Shown: positions 11,248 to 20,598 of the stretch, piece by piece
Layout: the number at the start of each line of letters is the position of its first letter
Position numbering within the stretch: the first letter of the stretch is position 1
NCBI GenBank assembly: GCA_013076295.1
Contig: RQOL01000625.1
Coordinates: forward strand, 1 to 64,000
Source of the DNA: Sanderia malayensis
Lineage: Eukaryota > Cnidaria > Scyphozoa > Semaeostomeae > Pelagiidae
Direction: 5' to 3'
Length of the DNA: 64,000 nt
Position numbers and translations under genes: made by a program
Notes under the pieces: model-generated
Databases searched by the model: none
The model's input: the letters and a program-made list of their open reading frames with translations, nothing else
What the model was told of the DNA's origin: nothing

Positions 11248-11287
11248 CTGCCTGATGAGTGCATAAGCACGAAACTCAGAGTCGCAG
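11248..11287 (+). ncRNA. Hammerhead ribozyme (Penelope-associated), copy 2
   Basis: Stem I CTGC at 11248-11251, CTGATGA at 11252-11258, stem II GTGC-ATAA-GCAC at 11259-11270, GAAA at 11271-11274, stem III A-C-T with CAG loop and AGT at 11274-11282, C17 at 11283, and GCAG at 11284-11287. All conserved core positions are present and the three stems pair. The predicted cut is between 11283 and 11284, about 200 bases downstream of the GIY-YIG coding end. Confidence 0.9.
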
Positions 11288-11344
11288 CGAATTATGTGTT
11301 TTTATTGAACATCACTCAATTCTATTATTATTATTATTATTATA

Positions 11345-11525
11345 ACTTTATTACAGTGTCGGTAATATTTAGCAATACTGCTGATTGGGGACACTATGTT
11401 CTACCGTGCGGTCATTTTCAACATTAGAATCGACCTTACCTCTGGTATTGTTTCTTCAGTTCCACACTAATTCATGCGCTAAACATGGGGGAGCAGATAA
11501 AATACTTGGGCAGTCGTGTACAGCC
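11345..11525 (-). pseudogene. Middle piece of the DUF6589-A gene between two insertions
   Basis: Read on the minus strand, the piece codes GLYTTAQV, then after a one-base shift ILSAPPCLAHELVWN, then a stop and NNTRGKVDSNVENDRTVEH. The intact homologue in element B has the matching LCQYYSLLS, LKWNRF and LDLALEHFN segments. It joins 12969 on one side (…LEGRTK) and 6700 on the other once the insertions are removed. Confidence 0.7.
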
Positions 11526-11529
11526 CGTC

Positions 11530-12968
11530 AAGTAAAAGAAGCTTAATCTGGTTGGCGCACTTCGGGCGCTGCATTCGCTTCACTCATGCCTTTTTCAACC
11601 CCACGTACAATGGGTTAGCTCACTGCACTCGTCTGTCTATCTACTATCAAGAAACATTGCCTGCTAGGGCGCACTTCGTGCGCAGCATTCGCTTGGCTCA
11701 TGCCTCTTTCAACCCAACGTACAATGGGCTAGCTCGCTGCGCTCACCTGTCTACCTATTATCAAGAAACATTGACTGATAGGGCGCACTTCGTGCGCTGC
11801 ATTCGCTTCGCTCAGGCCTCTTTCAACCCCACATACAATGGGTTAGCTCGCTGCGCTCACCTGTCTATCTATTATCAAGAAACATTAACTGCCAGGGCGA
11901 ACTTTGTGCCCTGCATTCACTTTGCTCATGCCTCTTTGAACCCCACATACAATGGGTTAGCTCGCTGCGCTCGCCTGTCTATCTATTATCAAGAAACATT
12001 GCTTGATATGGCGCACTTCGTGCGCTGCACTCGCTTCGCTCATGACTCTTTCAGCCCCACGTACAATGGGTTAGCTCGCTGCGCTCGCCTGTCTATCTAT
12101 TATCAAGAAACATTGACTGATAGGGCGCACTTGGTGCGCTGCATTCGCTTCGCTCATGCCTCTGCCTACTCTTCTTGCAACAGTTTGGCTCGCTTCGCTC
12201 GTCTGATAACCCGTTATCATAATTTGTTTGTTAAAACTTTGGGCTTGTTTACATTAGGCCTAAGCGTCGCAAGCATGCCGAAGCAAGAATGGCGGTCACC
12301 TACTACCTAAACTACAACTATCTCACTCGAAAAACAAAAAAAAGCTATCACCTGTGTTCTCAATTGTCTCCTGTAATTTTCCAGAGGTCTCTCAAACAAT
12401 TAGCAAGTCTTTAGAAAGATAATTCAGGTCGTAAAACACTTTAAAAGGCGCCCAGTTATCCTTTGTGTTGAAAACAAAAACACGCGTCTTCTCCAAAAGT
12501 ACCTGCTGTTCAACCCCAGGGCAAATTTGCATGATAACAAAAAACGTGTGACTGTTCACGTGAAGTCGCAAAAGAGCCAATCAAATTACAGCAAAAGGCG
12601 AAACAGGTCACATGAACAGCGAATATTGTGATCGAAAATGGAGTTTGCAATGCGAATTTGGAAGTTTCGCCAGCGTAAACCGTGGTTTTTTCGTGATAGC
12701 ACAATTAGCAGAATAAGTAGTGGAATAATTCAATAATTTGGGAGAAAATCGAAAAACAAAATCCATTACCCTGGTTAAATTAATAAACTAAACACTCAGT
12801 GTGAATTTCATTGCCATATACCCACAAACAAAAAAGCCTTTGTGATCACACGGTACGTTGTTTTGGCCCATTGTTCTTGGGCACTCGACCTATTGTTTCG
12901 GGTCGAATCTATTGTTTTTGGGAGGGACAGTGCGTCATCACGTGACTCCGTAGAATATATATATTAGA
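11530..12968 (-). mobile_element. Element C, copy 2, inserted in the DUF6589-A gene
   Basis: This is the longer relative of 4970-5920 in opposite orientation. The right end matches the left end of copy 1 (TCTAAT…CGGAGTCACGTGATGACGCA on the minus strand). The part from about 12300 to 12960 is the unique arm shared with 4970-5530. The left part is the minisatellite. It separates GRTK from GLYTTAQV in the host frame. A related end fragment occurs at about 44525-44600 and a minisatellite-like piece at about 42750-42830, so C is a family with several members in this window. Confidence 0.7.
11560..12195. repeat. 114-bp minisatellite, about 5.5 units
   Basis: Units are 114 bp (a multiple of three), so one plus-strand frame stays open and reads as a 38-residue repeat (FNPTYNGLARC, LSIYYQETL). 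Each unit contains a palindrome of the form GCGCACTTCGTGCGC followed by GCATTCGCTTCGCTCATGCC. The open frame is best explained by repeat length, not by selection on a protein. Confidence 0.85.
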
Positions 12969-14003
12969 TTTGGTACGTCCTTCCAGTTTAAAGAAAAGCA
13001 ACAGAAATTTGTAAAGACGTATTATTCGTTTGCCATCACCATGCTGCCTCGCATCTACAAATGATCTTGCTATAAGACCAAGTGCTCACGCATTACAAGT
13101 ATAATTAAAAACTCCATCCTCTGGTGAACCAGGTTGTACAAATTGCTGCTGATTTTTAGCCTTATTATGCTTGTTCTGAATATGGCTGTGCAAAGACTTG
13201 ACTCGTTTGTATGCCTTATTGCAGTGCTGACACTTGTAATTGGCTTTCTTGGGACCATCAGGAATGTGAGTTATTGCATGCTGATCCACTATCATATTCA
13301 AAATGACGTCCTTGATATGCTCCTGTTCCAACTCTAATCCAGTGATTTGAACATCTTTCCTCACTTTTTCAAAACAGGATAAAATAAGGGCATCATTGTA
13401 ACTCCTCAGCAAGTCATAGGCTGCATCAGGGTCATCCATAGGATCTGGGGGTGCTTTGACCGCATTCAAGAAATGTTTTGCTTGATACAATGTGCTAACA
13501 TCGCTGGAACTGTTCTTATCATACAGTATTCTCCATATTACCTGAAAATGATTTAGTTTGGTATATGATTATCTAACAATGTTTTGGCATTCTTCAAATT
13601 TGTTTGTAAAATGCAATGGTGATACAGGTATGAGAAAAAAATTAAAACAGGCATTCTAACATAACATTCTAAATCTAGCTGGGCTATAAATTAAAGTATA
13701 AAAAGCATAATCATAAAAGGATTAGCATAAAAGGATTGTTTAGTTAGATGGATAGTAAATTAATTTGGTACATAATGTACTGTAGTAAAGATGAGTCAAT
13801 TCCTTAAGAATTGTTAATTTAAATTACATACATAAATATCTTGAAAATTTTCAAAATATCTTGTCACATTCACTTGTACAGTATGTTGAATGGCAATTAA
13901 AATTTTTCTGAAGATTTTTATGAAATCGTAGGTGAAAAATCTAGATCATATGCACCAGGCTTCCACTGCCAATTAAATAAATTACCCACTGCTAGGAAAT
14001 TGC

Positions 14004-14204
14004 TAGCCTGATTCACAGCCCACGAATTAAAAGGAATTAGTGGTCTGTTCAATATCGAGCATTTTCTTGTTCACAGCCTCGCTCAAAAATCGAAAACTTC
14101 CAAGGTTTTTGAGGAAATTTATGCGCATAATTAAATCTTCAGATGGGAAGTAACAGCAACAACGCTTTGTCTTCGACTTGAATTCAGCTCAGCAGAATGT
14201 TTGA
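14004..14204 (+). promoter_or_regulatory. Element B left TIR, carrying the helicase promoter and start
   Basis: It matches 20398-20598 in inverted orientation over about 201 bp. The inner edge includes the ATG of the helicase (14197) and the first codons. Because the other TIR ends at the start region of the DUF6589-type gene, both genes must share the same proximal promoter and leader sequence. That would give coordinated expression of both. Confidence 0.85.
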
Positions 14205-16319
14205 AAATAGCACTGGTGTTCCACACTTTTTAAAATATAATTCCAAGTTTGAGGAAGCACTTAGTTATGTCTATGCATTCTTCAATATTGATAGTCTGCT
14301 TCCTGATCAAGAGAATGCACTGAAAGCAGTTTTTAATGGAAATAACATCTACTTTAGTGCGCCAACTGGATATGGCAAATCCCTCATTTTTCAATGTTTA
14401 CCAATGATACATGATATTTTGAAAGATGATCTGATCGGTACTTGTAAAGCTCTCGTAATTTGTCCTTTAAAAGCATTGATGATGGACCAGATTGAGAAAT
14501 TGAAACAGACAGGAGTAATGGGTGCTGGTATCTATGAAGGACAAGATGAGGAAACCCTGAAGCAGATTGAAAACGGGGAGTACAGCATCGTGTACTCGTC
14601 ACCTGAGAGTATTCTGGGAACTGAGAGATGGCGAAGACTGTTCGATTCACAGTACTTCAAAGAGAATTGCCGTTATTTAGTAATTGATGAAGCACACTGC
14701 ATGGTTCATTGGTAAGTGTAGTAAGTTGTGACTCACTGTACAACCGCTCTCAGTTAAGTGTCTGGTCTTCCTGCTCCTCTGACTTTGTGAGAGTTTTTGA
14801 TTTGGAATTAGCTACCTTTTCTTGGGATGAGTATGAACTTTTAAATGCTGCTAGTATTTTCTGGTTTTCAAGAAATACTAGCAGTAATACTAGCAGTAAT
14901 ACTATTGAGGTTAAAATTATTTCTAGGGGTACATCAGATGAAGAAACAAGGATTCCATTTAGAAAATGGTATGGGAATCTGTTAGAATTAAAGGCATTGA
15001 TGAAAAATCCAAGATTAGCTATATTCACTGCAACTGCATCAAAGACAACAAAACGGAAAATTTTTGAGTTAATGCAACTTGATTGTCCAACAACAGCTGT
15101 GTTTGAAAAAAACCCAAATAAGGACAATATCCGATATGCTGTCCGATATGTAGGAAATCAACTTCCAGTGGCAGATATATTTCACGAAATCATCACAGAA
15201 GTGAAAACAAATGGTATAACTACAGAGGGGACACTGATATTTTGTAGAACAAGGAAACAGTGCAGCCTAATTTTCCGTATGTTCGTGCTGGAGCTTGAGG
15301 AAGCCATTCATTATGGAAGTGCTAATCCAAGAAATAGGTTGGTTGAGATGTTTCATTCAGGCTCCCCAGACGCTATCAAAGACCATGTCCTTAATTCCAT
15401 TTCCTCCAATGATGGTCACATAAGAATTCTTATCTGCACCATTGCATTTGGAATGGGTGTAGATTGCAAATATATAACAAGAATTGTTCATTTTGGAGGC
15501 TCAAATTGTATCGAGTCTTATTTGCAGGAATGTGGAAGGGCTGGTCGAAATGGGAGCCTCAGCACTTGCTATTTACTCCACAATGGAGTCCTTTTAAAAC
15601 ACAGTGGTGAAGACATAAAAAATTATGTTACCTCAACCACTTGTCGAAGACAAGAAATTAGTTCAATATTTCCAAATGGTAACTTTGTATCAAAAGCATC
15701 TGGCTGTGAATGCTGTGATGTCTGTGCTTGTAATTGCCGATGTGGCAGACAAAATTGTTGCACATTTCAATTCGACTCACTTGTAGCTCAACCAAAGAAG
15801 GACCAGCCAGTAAGACTGCGGCCAGTTACAGCTGCAGAAAAAAACCTTCTGCTTGAAAAGCTGGAGTCATATCACCAGTGTCTTCTCCCTCAAAATGTGG
15901 ATAGCTGTCCGACAGTTGCCTTTGGAAACATTATTTTGGAGTTTGGAAAAACCCAGATACTACAAGTTTTAGAAAATTGCCATTTGATTTTTAGCCTTGA
16001 AGATGTTAAGAATTTTGTTGAAATTTGGAGGAATGAGCATGGGAACAATATATTATTGGCTATTCATGAGATATTCGATGACTTTGATTTAGACAAGTCA
16101 TCCCTTCAGTTATTTGAAACTGATTTTGATGAAGCTATGGAATCTGATTGGATAAACATCAGAGATGACTCAATTTCTGCCACACAAAACTTTGACATGA
16201 GCTCTTACATTGAAAGCACACTTTGCTCTATGAATATATCTAATGATGCAGAAGACTCTTTGGATGTTAGTGATAGTATAGAACAGTTAATGCCAAACTT
16301 GTCTGTATCCATTGACTAA
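14197..16319 (+). CDS. RecQ-like SF2 helicase of element B (two exons, 635 aa)
   Basis: Exon 1 is 14197-14711 and exon 2 is 14927-16319. The 215-bp intron has GTAAGTG and TTTCTAG borders and splits the Trp codon after DEAHCMVH. All helicase motifs are present: I (SAPTGYGKSL), Ia (CPLKALMMDQIEKL), Ib (YSSPES), II (DEAH), III (FTATASKTTK), IV (GTLIFCRT), V (CTIAFGMGVDCKYITR) and VI (QECGRAGRNG). After the helicase core comes a cysteine cluster, CECCDVCACNCRCGRQNCC, in the place of the RecQ zinc-binding subdomain, and then an acidic tail. No HRDC domain is visible. ATP-driven DNA unwinding is expected; its job in transposition is inferred from its place inside the TIRs, facing the DUF6589-type gene. 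Reading through the intron instead gives an artefactual frame that starts at 14709. Confidence 0.92.
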
Positions 16320-16447
16320 ACCTAATATAGGAAACCAAATCTTAGTGCCTGTTCTCATAAATGTGAGCTTTTGTTTGTGTTCCTAAGTCAATGTTTAGAA
16401 TTTGTTTACCCTATTGAGGAAAATTATTTTTGAAATGGAAACTACGA
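16320..16447. other. Shared 3' region between the two convergent genes of B
   Basis: 128 bp separate the stop codons. Nothing besides AT-rich 3' sequence is seen; both transcripts must end here or overlap. Confidence 0.6.
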
Positions 16448-19400
16448 TTAACGGGCAACTTTTTTAAACAGTACTAGCTTTTTATGTCCATCAATCCACT
16501 TGAACAATGAGTGAATGTCCATATTCTCCACAAGGCTTGCTTTTTGACCTGAATAACTTTTCAATTCTCGGCCAGGTTTCTCTCTTAAAGCATGCTTTTC
16601 AATCAATTGCTTTACAACCTTTTCCAAATCCCCATGTGTTTCTTTTTTGGTATGCTTTCCAGACTTCCTTATCAGATGCAGTTCCATATCCCACCTGTTT
16701 GTCAATGCCTTGCTGATGACAAGAGCCTTGCAGTAACGATCCAGAATTTTGTTGTTGGTTGCATTTGGCCCAAGCATTCTGAAAATGTTTTTAAGCATGC
16801 CATTGAAGTGCTCCAATGCCAAATCCAATGGTATATTTCCATCTTTTCCATTACTACTTTTAAAAAACCGATTCCATTTTAAATTAAATGCACCTTTTTT
16901 TGACAGAAGACTGTAATATTGGCACAACAGATAGAAGCCCTCCAATGAATATTTGGTGCTGCTGGGTCCATCTGCTTTCAGATACAGCAACATGAATTTC
17001 CAACTTCTAACAACACGGTCTCCATCTCCCATGCTTACAGCATCGAAAAAATTGTAGATAATCATGCCCATTTCCATCAGTGCTACCTGATAATTAAACA
17101 ATTCATCTGGAAGTTTTCCTTTAACATAACTGGAAGTGTGTGTGATCTTATGTGTGGCTTCATGATCAAAACGTACCTTTCCGTCATGCTTGAAAACCTT
17201 AAAACATCCTGGATGTCTGCACATGTATTTCCCATCTGTTGTCATTGTCCTTCTTTCTGTTTCCAACCTTGCTCTTTCAAGCAGGTGTTCCATTTTGTCT
17301 TTGTTCAAAATGTACTTGTCAACAACTTTAGACGACAAATTGACAAGAAATGATCGCTTTTGATCCTTTGTTTTTCCTATGTCACAGGGCAAATCATCAT
17401 CTATGTTTTCCAGTTTGAGCTCCTGCATAAAAGCAGCCACAACTCTATTTCTCACTTCCAGCAGCAAGAATTCTTTACTTGCATTGGTCCTGTTTTTCAC
17501 CACTCCACCAACATTTCTTCTATTGATCAAGGTTGCATCATTAAACATTGTGCAAGCGTCTGTTGTTGATTTACCAGAATAGAAGTTGTCAAAAACAATC
17601 TGAAAATGTAAAGTTTATTAGTACTGTACTGTAAAGCACTGTTTATTAGTTTTAAAGCAAAAATTTTGAAAAAAATTTTAAATCAATAAGATTTTGTAGA
17701 TACTGTAGTTGTTTGATGATATGTAGGCTTCAATTCCCTGGACACAATCTTACCTGCATGAATTTGATTCCTGCATGAAAATCTCCAGCTTCAAAATGCA
17801 TACCAGTTAGTCTCTCTTCTGGAGTAAACCCATTTGATAATTGCAACACGCAATTCACTGCCCTTTCAACCGATAGTTGATCACCTACAATGCCTTGTTC
17901 ACTGTATAATCGTTCATTTCCATCACCAGCAAAAGGTACGTATTTTTGAAGGACTTTTAAGACTTGAGAAATTCCATCAGCAGTGTTTTCATTGGCATAT
18001 ATGAGACCATGAAATGTCTGTAAAAATATGATGGAATAAAAAACTGGACTGCCCTTTTTGTGATAAAATTTAGAGTTTTGCACCTTGATATCTAGACCAT
18101 AAAAATAAAAAGAAGCTCAAACAGCTCTACAAATGTAAAAAAAGTAGATAAAGGGTTAAAAACATTCAAAATAGAAACTCCAAAACATAATTATTGATAT
18201 TCAATAAAATACACTGCCTTTGCCTTTTTGGGGAAATATTTTTAACAGCAATTGGAAGACCTCTTCCAACCCCCTCTTCATGACATAATATGGGAACATA
18301 TGTAAATCCAAAGTTATGCATTTTCTACTGGGACAACTTACTGTTTTAGTTGCAGCTGCTGTCTCTTCCATATGCAAATGTTTGATATATTTCGGAACAA
18401 CTTCCATAAGAGAATTTAAGCAAGGAATGTACTTTGTGGCAATTTTTGATGCATGGTGAATATAATCCCGTCGTTGGTTTGAGTGTTCAATTCTGTCAGG
18501 CACAAACTTGCCATTTTCCAACTGCTGTAAATCACACTGTGGTTCCTGGTCCTGCAAATGGCACCCTGAAACCATAATATAAGCAAATTAAATAATAATT
18601 TTCTAAGAGAAGTCAGTTTTAGCCTCATTCACAGCACACAGCATTTAATTTTCTTTTAAAAATGCGGTGGACTGTGAAGTCACAGTGTGCTTCAATTTCA
18701 ACATATTTTGGGGATTAAAGTTACATTACATACTGTACATACATTTTCACATACATACATATACCAGGGACTTTTCAAACTAATATCACAAAATGAATAG
18801 CTTACCTGAAACTCGATTCTCAGTTGACATGTATGATGTCCAATGGATAAGATTATTTTGATGTTCTTCAGTCATGTGGTGAACTTTCTGTTCAAAATCG
18901 ATATTGTCAAATACTTGCTTCCTTCCAATGTCAATTTGTAGTTCCAATGATGTTGGCATAGCTTTGACACCTGGGGTGGCTTTCCTCTTATCTTGCACTT
19001 TTTGCATCCTTGTACATTCCAGTTCAATGCATTTCATCATATCAGCATCATGGTTTTCCCCATAGTCATCAAGTTTTTTGTTTATATATGTCATTGATGG
19101 TGTCACATGCACTGCTTGCAGTCTTCGGATAGACGCCTATTAAAAATACATAACACTGCTTACAAGCAATTTCAAACCATAAGTTACAAAATTTCCCTTT
19201 AGTTTTTGTTTTTTGATTTTCATGGAATCAATTGTTGGGTGCTCAAAGTTTCTTAAAAAGTCTCCTAATTTTCTGGGAAGTTAAGCAAGGAGATATGTTT
19301 TCTGAAGTAAGTTTACTACTGGTCGTAAAGACCTTTGTTATGATTGATTGTCAAAAACACAGAGTTTCTAAAGATACCCAGGAGCTTCAGTACTGAGTTT

Positions 19401-20380
19401 CTTATAAAAAGTTACTTATAAATAAGTGATAACATATAAAAAAGTGCACCTACTGAAATGCCACCATGTTTGAGGATGATTGACACCAAAAGTTGCAATG
19501 CTGTCATGTGATGTGACCTGTTCTTCATACATATTGCTGCTGCCATACAAACAGAAGGAATCCAACTCAAAGTGTTGTCTTCTCCCAGCTTCCTCATTGA
19601 TGCTGTCTTCAATACAGCATTTAATATTGGCGTTTTTTCTGCCAATTCTTGCTCCAAGTTATCAAAAGAAAATTCTGTGATTTGCTCTTTCTTGGTTTTC
19701 CTTAAAATGCTTGGGTTTTTTCTTGAACAAATAGCTGCACATTCATGATGTACAGATTTCAGCAAATCTTTCAAAATGAATTCTTTTAAACACGTTGAGC
19801 TCCATGCTGCATGAGCAATCTGTTTTAAAGTGCCCCTGACCAGCATTTTACCCAAGGCACATAAACCAGATGGTAACTGTTTTTCACGTGCTCCACTGCA
19901 CCATTCAGCCCTGACAAAGACTTTTGTTTCATATCCCTCATCACTTTTCTTTGGTATAACAGGTTGTGTTTCTTGAAAAATATCAGTCTGAGATGCCTTC
20001 TCCTTAAGCGTTGATTCGCTGGTTGCTTGGCAAGCCTTGTCCACTGCCACAAAATTCTCATTTCCAGAAATAGGCCAGTCTCGTTTTACAGGATTTTTCA
20101 TTTTTACAGGAATACCTCTTTGTGTACAATGGTTCCTGTAGCCATGCAACAAATCCCTGTCTAGTTCTTTTAATTTTTCTTTTAAAGAATGTCTCTTTTT
20201 GAAAAGGCCTAAACATTTTCTGCATAAATGTCTTGAAATTTCTGTCCGAACAACAAACTGCAAACTTTCGATTTCTCTGGCTACTTGAAAATCACCTCTG
20301 CTTTCTACAAGATTGCGTTCATTGGGTTTTGTCAACGAAACAAAACAAAATACACAACTAGGTATTGATGACATGATCAA
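16448..20380 (-). CDS. DUF6589-type transposase-like protein of element B (five exons, 965 aa)
   Basis: A consistent model is 20380-19454, 19136-18806, 18565-18342, 18017-17754 and 17599-16448. All introns are GT-AG and all phases join without a stop. The N-terminus has paired cysteines (CVFC near residue 10, CRKC near 55) resembling a ZAD-like zinc fold. Conserved family landmarks follow: SICM-like VCMAAAICMKNRSHHM, VFDNIDFEQKVHHMTEEHQN (first acidic site candidate), GDQLSVERAVN with RLTGMHFEAGDFHAG (second acidic region), a C2H2-like finger (CRHPGCFKVF…H…H) and LDLALEHFN with a Glu. A DNxD, GDxLxxER, EH order fits a DDE-type nuclease, but catalytic roles are inferred. It is about the length of complete family members. 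The start is the first ATG inside the TIR-proximal region; ATG at 20374 is an alternative. Confidence 0.85.
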
Positions 20381-20397
20381 GGCTTCAAATTAAATTA

Positions 20398-20598
20398 TCA
20401 AACATTCTGCTGAGCTGAATTCAAGTCGAAGACAAAGCGTTGTTGCTGTTACTTCCCATCTGAAGATTTAATTATGCGCATAAATTTCCTCAAAAACCTT
20501 GGAAGTTTTCGATTTCTGAACGAGGCTGTGAACAAGAAAATGCTCGATATTGAACAGACCACTAATTCCTTTTAATTCGTGGGCTGTGAATCAGGCTA
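20398..20598 (-). promoter_or_regulatory. Element B right TIR
   Basis: Inverted match of 14004-14204. On the minus strand it ends with GCAGAATGTTTGA, the equivalent of the helicase start, and the DUF6589-type ATG (20380) lies just inside it. The outer end is followed by the GGAAATTGC duplication. Differences between the two TIRs are few, which suggests a fairly young insertion. Confidence 0.85.

Larger units (their letters stand above)
6781..11330 (+). mobile_element. Penelope-like retroelement with inverted partial copy, split by a LINE
   Basis: The forward part (about 9640-11330) carries a 5'-truncated Penelope-type reverse transcriptase, a GIY-YIG endonuclease domain and a 3' region with a hammerhead ribozyme. 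To its left, 9253-9640 and 6825-7016 form one inverted copy of the 3' part (GIY-YIG end plus the ribozyme region), interrupted by a LINE at about 7012-9255. Head-to-head partial copies of this kind are known for Penelope-like elements. A short piece at 6786-6830 (AAAACACCGTTCGACAG onward) is shared with the solo fragment at 24.9 kb and is probably the element terminus. The whole block sits inside the C-terminal exon of the DUF6589-A gene. Confidence 0.75.
14004..20598 (+). mobile_element. Element B: apparently intact helicase/DUF6589 DNA transposon
   Basis: The element is 6595 bp with 201-bp inverted ends starting TAGCCTGATTCACAGCCCAC. The target duplication is GGAAATTGC at 13995-14003 and 20599-20607. 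Removing B and one duplication restores the DUF6589-A reading GNFLA, which confirms the borders. Two convergent genes fill it: a RecQ-like helicase (14197-16319, +) and a DUF6589-type protein (20380-16448, -), with only 128 bp between their stop codons. Both gene models are open from ATG to stop. The content resembles the AcademH lineage (Academ-type transposase plus SF2 helicase) as I recall it, but I cannot verify that assignment, and an independent lineage is possible. Confidence 0.85.

Noticed and set aside
11516..12310. 264-codon open frame with a 38-residue repeat
   Set aside because: It is a translation of the 114-bp minisatellite in element C; unit length divisible by three explains the open frame, and the inverted copy in C1 does not keep it.
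4970..12968. Element C as a classical Helitron
   Set aside because: One end begins TC after an A, but the other lacks CTRR and a clear hairpin, and no Rep/helicase of the Helitron type is present. The RecQ-like helicases belong to A and B.
14709..14926. In-frame extension of helicase exon 2 upstream to 14709
   Set aside because: It is intron sequence; perfect GTAAGTG and TTTCTAG borders join DEAHCMVHW to GTSDEE in phase.
16507..17582. Several plus-strand frames opposite the DUF6589-B last exon
   Set aside because: Antisense shadows of a well-supported exon.
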